From Burkholderiales bacterium (GTDB taxonomy: Bacteria; Pseudomonadota; Gammaproteobacteria; Burkholderiales; Burkholderiaceae_C): 64,000 nt of DNA. Both the position numbers and the translations under genes were made by a program. Every line of letters begins with the position of its first letter. Within the stretch, counting starts at the first letter, position 1. Positions 1 to 6,081 of this stretch are shown here, in pieces. The DNA lies in NCBI GenBank assembly GCA_947464185.1, contig CANHVY010000005.1, positions 1 through 64,000 on the forward strand, written 5' to 3'. The notes under the pieces are model-generated. The model worked only from the letters and a program-made list of their open reading frames with translations. It did no database searches and was not told the DNA's origin.

Positions 1-194
1 ATCAGCAGCAGGTGGATGCGCTCGCGCTCCAGCCGGTGGTAGTAGTCCAGCCGGTCAGCGTCGATCAGCGCCACGTAGCTCTCGCCGTTCTTGGTGATGA
101 TCTTCTCGGCGCCGGCCTTGGCCTGGTCGGCCAGTTCGGACAGGTTGGCGCGTGCCTGGGTGAAGGGCACCACATCGCGGGCTGAAAAGCCCAT
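1..194 (-). CDS. Phd/YefM-family antitoxin (partial, cut by window edge)
   Basis: Only the first 64 residues are visible; the gene runs off the left edge. The start MGFSARDVVPFTQARANLSE and the following segment EKIITKNGESYVALID match the N-terminal DNA-binding and dimerisation part of Phd/YefM antitoxins. These neutralise a RelE/ParE/Doc-type toxin and repress their own promoter. The ATG is well supported by AAAGGAG at 201-207 with a 6-base spacer. The toxin gene would normally follow directly and should lie outside the window. A perfect palindrome next to a -10-like box lies just upstream. The family call is from sequence resemblance; the toxin partner is unknown. Confidence 0.75.
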   Translation of the reverse strand, partial: MGFSARDVVPFTQARANLSELADQAKAGAEKIITKNGESYVALIDADRLDYYHRLERERIHLLL

Positions 195-521
195 GGCCGG
201 CTCCTTTGCTGGGTAGATGACAGAATTCTGTGCATCATACGTTCGGCAGACGCTCTGCTAAAGGTGACAAGACACCGCTGACTTGGGCCGACCGCGCAGC
301 TTGGATTGCAGTCAGGCAGGCGGTGCGCAGGCTGTACCGCGCGGGGCCGTGACATCAGCAGGGCCGGGGATTGACAACCGAGGGCCCTGCGGGCAAAAGC
401 GCGGACTCACGCGAGGCGTGTGAACCGGGTGTGCGGGGCGTGCGCATCCGCAACAATTCAGGCGGTCTGTTTCAGGCATGCATCGCCCAGGATTGGGCCC
501 ACGGAAGAGGGAAGTAGCAGG
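195..521. other. Divergent intergenic region, no gene seen
   Basis: About 330 bases separate the leftward antitoxin from the rightward membrane-protein gene. The left part carries the antitoxin ribosome binding site and the palindromic operator candidate. The rest shows no convincing coding frame, RNA gene or repeat. Reading frames across it start far from any ribosome binding site and look like chance openings in GC-rich DNA. Confidence 0.5.
220..239 (-). promoter_or_regulatory. Candidate antitoxin operator and -10 box
   Basis: ACAGAATTCTGT at 220-231 is a perfect 12-bp palindrome. Immediately upstream on the minus strand is TATGAT (239-234), a good -10 box, with a weak TTTAGC (262-257) 17 bases further up. 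The palindrome would therefore cover the transcription start, where Phd-type antitoxins commonly bind for autorepression. The sequence symmetry is seen directly; binding by this antitoxin is inferred. Confidence 0.45.
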
Positions 522-968
522 GTGACGATGATGAGCGGTGATCAATTCAAACCGACGACTGTCGATTCGGGTGCCAGCCCTGTACAGGGTTCTGCCGCAC
601 GCCCACCCATGCGTTCGTTCGTGAACTGGCTCCGTCGGTACCTTCGGGACTCGATTGTCCTCAGAGTCTGCGTGTTCATTTACGGCGCCTTGTTCGTTGC
701 AATGGGGCTCAGGATTGCCATTGCTTTCACTCCCCCTGAGCCACTTGGGTGGCTCGCCGTCGCGCTCGGACTGGCAATTGCAGGCTTTGGTGCTTACATG
801 GCCTACGCTTCGGTGTTCGGCCGCCTCCGAATTCTTGAAAAAGCCGCCAACGCTGTGTCGTACGGCGGCGAGCTTCTGGTCATCGTTCTGGTTCTGCCGG
901 TCTTCATGGCGGCCATTCCGATCGCAGGCTTGGTCAAGCGCATCAGATCGCCGCGACGCCTCTTCTAG
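522..968 (+). CDS. Small putative inner-membrane protein
   Basis: The product has 148 residues from a GTG start at 522 that follows AGAGGGA (506-512) by 9 bases; ATGs at 528 and 531 are alternatives. The N-terminal third is polar. Three hydrophobic segments follow (around VLRVCVFIYGALFVAMGLRI, LGWLAVALGLAIAGFGAYMA and LLVIVLVLPVFMAAIPIAGL), and it ends in the basic tail RIRSPRRLF. I do not recognise a family. It stands alone between the antitoxin and an acetyltransferase, in a stretch less GC-rich than the core genes, which hints at accessory DNA. Membrane topology is inferred from hydrophobicity only. Confidence 0.55.
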   Translation: MTMMSGDQFKPTTVDSGASPVQGSAARPPMRSFVNWLRRYLRDSIVLRVCVFIYGALFVAMGLRIAIAFTPPEPLGWLAVALGLAIAGFGAYMAYASVFGRLRILEKAANAVSYGGELLVIVLVLPVFMAAIPIAGLVKRIRSPRRLF

Positions 969-1125
969 GCAAACTCACGAGACTCTTTCACCTCAGAAGA
1001 GCAAGCAAGTGCGGCCTCGCTCCGTATTCGTTCATGTTGACCCGCCAAAACCGACATTGGTGTTCGAGCGCCCAGCGACGGGCCACTCATCTCCAACGGC
1101 AGGCATCACGTACAACCCTCTCGCC

Positions 1126-1626
1126 ATGCAGATCGAACCACTTCGTCACCACCTGGGCCTGGTGGACGAGATTGCGAATACCTTGAACCAGTCGTGGGGT
1201 GATCTACCTCCTTGGAGTACCACTGACAAGATTCGAGACAGGCTGTTGGCCGGCACAGGTGACGCGGACTTTCCACGTGTTCTGGTGGCCCTTGGCGAGA
1301 GCGGAACCTTTGCGGCCACGGGCTCTGTAAAGCTCCATGAGCTGCCCTCGCGCCCAGCCATGGTTCACTGGGTGGGCGAGATCTTCGTCCGGCCCGAACA
1401 TCGCGGAAAAGGGCTGGGCTCAAGAGTGACCCAGGCTTTGTCGGAGTACGCTTTTGCAAGAGGTGTGCAGGAGCTGTATCTGTACACACCCGATCAGCAG
1501 TCGCTGTATTCACGTCTTGGCTGGACAGAAGTGTCCACAGAGACGGTGAACCATGAAGTCGTCTCGATCATGGTGCTGTCGAGCGGACCCTCGGCGTTTC
1601 GTGCGGAACCCCACAGTCAGGATTGA
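1126..1626 (+). CDS. GNAT-family N-acetyltransferase
   Basis: The product has 166 residues. The central GEIFVRPEHRGKGLGSRV segment contains the Q/RxxGxG/A-type acetyl-CoA binding loop (RGKGLG), followed by a helix (TQALSEYAFARGV) and the strand and tail ELYLYTPDQQSLYSRLGWTE, the usual GNAT ending. It should transfer an acyl group from acyl-CoA to an amine; the substrate is unknown. The ATG at 1126 was chosen because the GNAT fold begins there (IEPLRHHLGLVDEIANTLNQ). The frame is open further upstream but that part looks non-coding. It faces the BrnTA pair convergently. Confidence 0.75.
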   Translation: MQIEPLRHHLGLVDEIANTLNQSWGDLPPWSTTDKIRDRLLAGTGDADFPRVLVALGESGTFAATGSVKLHELPSRPAMVHWVGEIFVRPEHRGKGLGSRVTQALSEYAFARGVQELYLYTPDQQSLYSRLGWTEVSTETVNHEVVSIMVLSSGPSAFRAEPHSQD

Positions 1627-1757
1627 TGGTTCCCCGGCCCGTGTTCGTTGCCTGCGGGCGCTCTCTGCAACCCGGTTCGCATCCACTTCGCCGCGCGGCC
1701 TTTGCCGGTGGGGGCGATCACACCCACGGCTTTCAGGGGTGAGGTCACTGGGCCCAG

Positions 1758-2117
1758 CTAGGCCCCACTCCGGGGACGCGCCGACCGCTTGCGCACCCAC
1801 TCGAGAAGAGCTTCGTTCATGCGAGTCTGCCAGCCCGTTCCCGTTGCCTTGAAGTACTGCAGAACTTCCGGGCTGTAGCGCACGCTGACAAGTTGCTTGG
1901 TGGGTGCCACTTGAGGGCCTCGCTCCCCGCGCTGGCGCCTCTGGGCAACCGCGGCACGAACGGCGTCATAGCCACCACCCTTCACAACAACGGCGTTTGC
2001 CATCTTCTTCTCTTCGGCAGCCGTGAGCGCCCTGTCCTTGCCAGGGGCGGCTGCAATAAGCGCCTCCCACTCAGCGGGAGTAGCCGGAAACTTCTTTCGC
2101 GTAACGACGGACTTCAT
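1758..2117 (-). CDS. brnA: BrnA-type antitoxin
   Basis: The product has 119 residues from the ATG at 2117, which is preferred over an upstream ATG at 2156 because MKSVVTRKKFPATPAEWEAL starts the conserved part. The C-terminal half (APTKQLVSVRYSPEVLQYFK, then GTGWQTRMNEALLEWVRK) is the ribbon-helix-helix-like BrnA domain. BrnA binds and inactivates the ribonuclease toxin BrnT and represses the operon. The gene overlaps the end of the toxin gene by 47 bases in another frame, the toxin-first order usual for this system. The C-terminus (RSARPRSGA) is basic and variable. Confidence 0.85.
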   Translation of the reverse strand: MKSVVTRKKFPATPAEWEALIAAAPGKDRALTAAEEKKMANAVVVKGGGYDAVRAAVAQRRQRGERGPQVAPTKQLVSVRYSPEVLQYFKATGTGWQTRMNEALLEWVRKRSARPRSGA

Positions 2118-2352
2118 GCTTCTCTGCCCTGCGAAGGCTGATGATGTGCGGCTCATCGCCTCGCTCCGTGTAGGTCATGTGCACGACGATGCCCTCCAAC
2201 CACCCGAGCAGGTTGATCCTCTGCTCGCCATAGGTTTCCCGGGCATCTTCCCAGGTAAGGACTGGTCCGTCGAAGACCGCTTCGCACCCAAGGAAGTCAA
2301 GTCCGTGGGTTTTGATGTTGCGAAGACGCTTCGGCTCGTCCCAAGTCGCCAT
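2071..2352 (-). CDS. brnT: BrnT-type ribonuclease toxin
   Basis: The product has 93 residues, the normal BrnT length. It shows the family pattern of an N-terminal W-DEPKRLRNIKTHGLDF segment, FDGPVLTWEDARETYGEQRI in the middle, and the C-terminal EPHIISLRRAEKHEVRRYAK, which corresponds to the R(I/L)ISARRA..E...Y signature. BrnT is a RelE-fold RNase that arrests growth by cleaving RNA. It is transcribed before and overlaps its antitoxin gene. Two copies of an 11-bp motif with a palindromic core lie directly upstream. Confidence 0.88.
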   Translation of the reverse strand: MATWDEPKRLRNIKTHGLDFLGCEAVFDGPVLTWEDARETYGEQRINLLGWLEGIVVHMTYTERGDEPHIISLRRAEKHEVRRYAKEVSGYSR

Positions 2353-2359
2353 TATTTGA

Positions 2360-2404
2360 TTGTAGCTACGCTGGAGTACCGAGGGAGATTTCTTTGTAGC
2401 TACG
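2360..2404 (-). promoter_or_regulatory. Twin 11-bp motif upstream of brnT (candidate operator)
   Basis: TTGTAGCTACG occurs at 2360-2370 and again at 2394-2404, 34 bp apart start to start. Each contains the perfect 8-bp palindrome GTAGCTAC. The first copy lies 8 bases from the brnT start codon, and the second abuts a TTGACG (-35-like) on the minus strand (2408-2403). Autorepression by the BrnT-BrnA complex is known for the family. That these sites are its operator is inferred from position and symmetry. Confidence 0.5.
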
Positions 2405-2475
2405 TCAAGAGGGAGCGTTACGAAAAGAGTTCGTCCGATTGCGACACGATGCGCTCAACCAAGCGAAGCGTCCCC

Positions 2476-3537
2476 TCACGCCGCCATCGGCACCAGGAAG
2501 TCGCGGCTGATGCCCACGCCCAGGTCGTTCACGCGGTCCAGGAACTGGGTGAGGTAGGCGTGCAGGCCGGTGGCCAGGATCTCGTCGATGCGGCCGTATT
2601 GCAGGTCGCTCTTCAGGCGGCCAGCGCGGCGCAAGGTTTCGGCGCTTTGCTGGTTGGCCACGAGCTGCAGGTTGGCCACCACCTCGTTCATGCAGGCCGC
2701 CAGTGAGCGCGGCATGTCCGGGCGCAGGATCAGCAGTTCGGCCACGCGCTCGGGGCGGATGACGTTGCGGTAGACCTTGCGGTAGACCTCGAAGCCGGAG
2801 ACGGAACGCAGGATGGCGCTCCAGTGGTAGAAGTCCACTTCCTGGGCGGAGCCGGGGCTGGGGAGTGCTGAGCCGCCTGTCGTCTGGATCTGCGCCTGCA
2901 CCTGGGCCTGGACTTGTGCCTGGGTCTGCGACTGCGCCGGGGTCTGGCCCGGGCCGAAGAACTCGCCGCCGGCCAGGCCCGTCAGGGCGTGGTATTTCAC
3001 GTCCAGCAGGCGCGCGGTGTTGTCGGCGCGTTCCAGGAAGGTGCCGATGCGGATGAAGTGCAGCGCCTCGTCCATCAGCATGGTGCCCACGGTGACGCCG
3101 CGGCTCAGGTGCGAGCGGAACTTCACCCATTCGAAGAAGGCGCCGGGGTCGCGTTCGAAGGCGCCGTCCTTCAGCAGGCGGTTGAACTCCAGCCAGGTCT
3201 GGTTCTGCGTCTCCCAGACTTCGGTGGTGAGGGTCCCGCGCACGGCGCGGGCGTTCTCTCGCGCGGCGCGCAGGCAGTTCCAGATGCTGGAGAGGTTGCC
3301 CTCGTCGCGCACCATGAAATCCATGACGTTGCGGGCGTTCACCTCGCGGTAGCGCTCCTCGAAGGTGCCGGTGAGCTCGGAGATGCTGAGCAGCCCGCGC
3401 CAGCCCTGCTCGGCCATGTCGGCCGACTGCGGCAGCAGCGAGGTCTGGTAGTTCACGTCCAGCATGCGCGCGGTGTTTTCGGCCCGCTCCATGTAGCGGG
3501 ACATCCAGAACAGGTGGTCTGCCGTCCTAGAGAGCAT
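2476..3537 (-). CDS. Alpha-E domain protein (DUF403)
   Basis: The product has 353 residues from the ATG at 3537. It opens MLSRTADHLFWMSRYMERAE, the hallmark start of alpha-E proteins, and repeats the same type of motif later (LHFIRIGTFLERADNTARLL). It is all helical, with no predicted export signal. Alpha-E proteins have no proven activity; comparative genomics places them with circularly permuted ATP-grasp ligases and transglutaminases, exactly as here (ATP-grasp gene upstream, 116 bases away). An unusual Q/A/V/T-rich stretch (about residues 200-218), encoded by short DNA repeats, interrupts the otherwise conserved domain. It probably acts with the ATP-grasp partner. Confidence 0.88.
   Translation of the reverse strand: MLSRTADHLFWMSRYMERAENTARMLDVNYQTSLLPQSADMAEQGWRGLLSISELTGTFEERYREVNARNVMDFMVRDEGNLSSIWNCLRAARENARAVRGTLTTEVWETQNQTWLEFNRLLKDGAFERDPGAFFEWVKFRSHLSRGVTVGTMLMDEALHFIRIGTFLERADNTARLLDVKYHALTGLAGGEFFGPGQTPAQSQTQAQVQAQVQAQIQTTGGSALPSPGSAQEVDFYHWSAILRSVSGFEVYRKVYRNVIRPERVAELLILRPDMPRSLAACMNEVVANLQLVANQQSAETLRRAGRLKSDLQYGRIDEILATGLHAYLTQFLDRVNDLGVGISRDFLVPMAA
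2884..2938 (-). repeat. Short coding repeat (QAQV/QAQT units) inside the alpha-E gene
   Basis: Degenerate tandem 12-base units of the form CTGxxxCTGxGC encode a run of Gln-Ala-Gln-Val/Thr. The stretch is unlike the surrounding helical protein and looks like a slippage-prone expansion in a surface loop between two helices. Confidence 0.5.
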
Positions 3538-3606
3538 CGAATGCCTCCTGATGATTCTGTTCAAGCTTCCCGCCGCGGAACCGGCTTCGCCGGGCCGCTG
3601 GTGGGC

Positions 3607-3645
3607 GGCCCCCTTGGGGGGTAGCGAGCGCCAGCGAACTTGGGG
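3607..3645. repeat. GC-rich intergenic repeat-like element
   Basis: The segment contains the inverted repeat CCCCC-TT-GGGGG (3609-3620), followed by AGCGAGCGCCAGCGAA and a second TTGGGGG. It fills most of the 116-base gap between the ATP-grasp and alpha-E genes. Elements of this look are very common between genes in Comamonadaceae. Only one clear copy is visible here; a related but weaker stretch occurs near 34601-34625. Its function, perhaps mRNA processing or attenuation within the operon, is unknown. Confidence 0.4.
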
Positions 3646-3653
3646 GTCTCATG

Positions 3654-5114
3654 TCAGTCTTCCAGCACCCAGGTGTCCTTCGTCCCCCCGCCCTGCGAGG
3701 AGTTGACGACGAGCGAGCCTTCCTTCAGCGCCACGCGCGTCAGGCCGCCAGGAACGGTCTGCACACCGCGTCCGGAAGACAGCACGTAAGGCCGCAGGTC
3801 GATGTGGCGCGGGGCCACGCCGCTGTCCACGAAGGTGGGACAGGTGGACAGGCTGAGCGTGGGCTGGGCGATGTAGTTCTCGGGGTGGGCCTTGAGCACG
3901 GCGCGGAAGGCTTCCACCTCGGCCTGCGTGGCCGCCGGGCCCACCAGCATGCCGTAGCCACCGGCACCATGCACCTCCTTGACCACCAGTTCGGCCAGGT
4001 GATCCAGCACGTACTTGAAGTCGTCTTTCTCGCGGCACAGGTAGGTGGGCACGTTGTGCAGGATGGGCTTTTCCCCCAGGTAGAACTCGATCATCTTGGG
4101 CACGTAGGGGTAGATGCTCTTGTCGTCGGCAATGCCGGTGCCGATGGCATTGCACAAGGCGATGTTGCCGCGCCGGTACACATCCAGCAGGCCGGCGCAG
4201 CCCAGCGTGGAATCGGCGCGGAAGGCCTTGGGGTCCAGGAAGTCGTCGTCCACGCGGCGGTAGATCACGTCCACGCGCTTGGGGCCCTGCGTGGTGCGCA
4301 TGTAGACGAAGTCGTCCTTGACGAAGAGGTCCTGCCCCTCCACCAGTTCCACCCCCATCTGTTGCGCCAGGAAGGCGTGCTCGAAGTAAGCGCTGTTGTA
4401 CATGCCGGGGGTGAGCACCACCACGGTGGGCTCGTTCACACCGGCCGGCGCCACGGCGCGCAGGGTTTCCAGCAGCAGGTCCGGGTAGTGGGCCACGGGC
4501 GCCACGCGGTGCATGCTGAAGAGCTCGGGGAACAGCCGCATCATCATCTTGCGGTTTTCCAGCATGTAGCTCACGCCGCTGGGCACGCGCAGGTTGTCTT
4601 CCAGCACGTAGTAGTCGCCCGAGCCATCCGGGTTGCCGGCGCGCACGATGTCAATGCCGCTGATGTGCGAATAGATGCCGCCGGGCACGTGCACGCCCAC
4701 CATCTCAGGCCGGTACTGGGCGTTGCGCAGGATGACGTCCGACGGCACCACGCCGGCCTTCAGGATCTCCTGGCCGTGGTAGACGTCCTGGATGAAGCGG
4801 TTCAGCGCCGTGACGCGCTGGCGCAGGCCGGCCTCCATCTCGCGCCATTCCTGGCGCGGAATGACGCGGGGGATGAGGTCAAAGGGGATGAGGCGCTCGG
4901 TGCCGGCGCCATCTTCGTCCTTGGCGCCGTAGACCGCGAAGGTGATGCCCACGCGGCGGAAGATCATCTCGGCTTCTTCGCGCCGGTTGCGCATCAGCTC
5001 GGCCGGCTGGGCCTGCAGCCAGCGCTCGTAGGTGCGGTAGTGCTCGCGGATGCCAGCCGCTGACGATGGCCCCGCGCCGGCGAGGGCGCGCATCTCGTCG
5101 AAGGGGTGCTGCAT
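3654..5114 (-). CDS. Circularly permuted ATP-grasp family protein
   Basis: The product has 486 residues, typical of the stand-alone circularly permuted ATP-grasp proteins (former DUF404/DUF407). Recognisable segments are YGAKDEDGAGTERLIPFDLI near the N-terminus, GVHVPGGIYSHISGIDIVRA, YYVLEDNLRVPSGVSYMLEN (nucleotide and metal binding), and VKEVHGAGGYGMLVGPAAT near residue 370. The family is predicted to form amide or peptide bonds using ATP, but its substrates are unknown. It is the first gene of the split ATP-grasp / alpha-E pair and lies 40 bases downstream of a transglutaminase gene, so all are probably co-transcribed. Confidence 0.9.
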   Translation of the reverse strand: MQHPFDEMRALAGAGPSSAAGIREHYRTYERWLQAQPAELMRNRREEAEMIFRRVGITFAVYGAKDEDGAGTERLIPFDLIPRVIPRQEWREMEAGLRQRVTALNRFIQDVYHGQEILKAGVVPSDVILRNAQYRPEMVGVHVPGGIYSHISGIDIVRAGNPDGSGDYYVLEDNLRVPSGVSYMLENRKMMMRLFPELFSMHRVAPVAHYPDLLLETLRAVAPAGVNEPTVVVLTPGMYNSAYFEHAFLAQQMGVELVEGQDLFVKDDFVYMRTTQGPKRVDVIYRRVDDDFLDPKAFRADSTLGCAGLLDVYRRGNIALCNAIGTGIADDKSIYPYVPKMIEFYLGEKPILHNVPTYLCREKDDFKYVLDHLAELVVKEVHGAGGYGMLVGPAATQAEVEAFRAVLKAHPENYIAQPTLSLSTCPTFVDSGVAPRHIDLRPYVLSSGRGVQTVPGGLTRVALKEGSLVVNSSQGGGTKDTWVLED

Positions 5115-5154
5115 TGTGGGAGAGTCCTCTGTCTGGAGTGGTCGGAAGCAACTA

Positions 5155-6081
5155 TCAGGCCCGCCGCGTGGTGACGCCCACGGTCAGCGAGTGGGTTCCG
5201 CCCCCGCGGATCACGCCGCGCAGAGGGGTGACGTCGCCGAAATCCCGCCCCACGGCCACACGGATGTGGCCGGCAGCGGGCACCAGGCGGTTGGTGGGGT
5301 CCAGGTCCAGCCAACCGTCAGCAGGCACGCCCGGGGTGCCGGGACACCACACCTGCACCCAGGCGTGCGAGGCGTCTGCCCCCAACAGCGCCGGCTGCCC
5401 CGCCTGGGGCTCGGTGAGCAGGTAGCCGCTGACGTAGCGGGCGGCCAGGCCGTGCAGGCGGCAGGCTCCGATCAGCAGGTGGGCGAAGTCCTGGCACACC
5501 CCCGCGCGCTGGGCGAACACCGTGGCCAGCGCGGTGTCCACCTCCGTGCTTCGCGGGCGGTAGGCCCATTCGTCATGCAGCCGGCGCATGAGGTCCAGCG
5601 CCGCCTCGGCCACCGGTCGTCCCGGCGTCAGGCTGGCGGCGGCCCAGGCCCACAGGCCGGCCAGGCCCGGCTCCGGCCACGGTACGTAGGGCGAGGGCTG
5701 GACGAACTCCACGGCCGGCTCGAAGCGGGCGCGCGGCACGTAGCGCAGGCGCTCGCGCACGGTCTCCCAGGCGGGCGATGCCTCGGGCCGCAGCCCGCCA
5801 AAGCGCGCGGCCACGTTGACGCGGCTGGTGGAGCGCACATGCAACACCTGGTGCGGGGTGACGAGCTCGAAGCGGTGCCGCCCGTTGCCGAAGGCGTCCA
5901 CCTCGCCCTGGCACTGGGCGGGCGCGGGCTCGATCAGCAGATCGAAGGCCTGCAGCTGCTGCGCATCGTCCTCCAGGGGCCGCAGATGAGCGGCGTGGTG
6001 GGCGTGCGCCACGGGAGCGCCGTAGTCGCAACGGGTGTCGTGCACGACCACCAGGTCCACGGGGACGGCCGGCGTGCTCAT
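5155..6081 (-). CDS. Transglutaminase-like cysteine protease family protein
   Basis: The product has 308 residues. The N-terminal beta-rich domain (residues about 1-150) is followed by a papain-like transglutaminase core with Cys196 in GVCQDFAHLLIG, His239 in ASHAWVQVW and the Asp of WLDLDPTNR, giving the full catalytic triad. There is no export signal, so it should act in the cytoplasm. Bacterial members of this group are predicted peptidases rather than cross-linkers. The start codon overlaps the stop of the upstream ATP-grasp/alpha-E fusion (ATGA), implying translational coupling. A related triad is found in the much larger neighbour further upstream. Confidence 0.88.
   Translation of the reverse strand: MSTPAVPVDLVVVHDTRCDYGAPVAHAHHAAHLRPLEDDAQQLQAFDLLIEPAPAQCQGEVDAFGNGRHRFELVTPHQVLHVRSTSRVNVAARFGGLRPEASPAWETVRERLRYVPRARFEPAVEFVQPSPYVPWPEPGLAGLWAWAAASLTPGRPVAEAALDLMRRLHDEWAYRPRSTEVDTALATVFAQRAGVCQDFAHLLIGACRLHGLAARYVSGYLLTEPQAGQPALLGADASHAWVQVWCPGTPGVPADGWLDLDPTNRLVPAAGHIRVAVGRDFGDVTPLRGVIRGGGTHSLTVGVTTRRA

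Noticed and set aside
655-1125. A longer acetyltransferase beginning near 655
   Set aside because: The upstream part overlaps the membrane-protein gene in another frame and has no domain. The acetyltransferase fold begins at the ATG at 1126.
2884-2938. Short regular repeats that could suggest a CRISPR-like array
   Set aside because: The units are only about 12 bases, have no unique spacers and lie in frame within a conserved gene. No cas genes are present.
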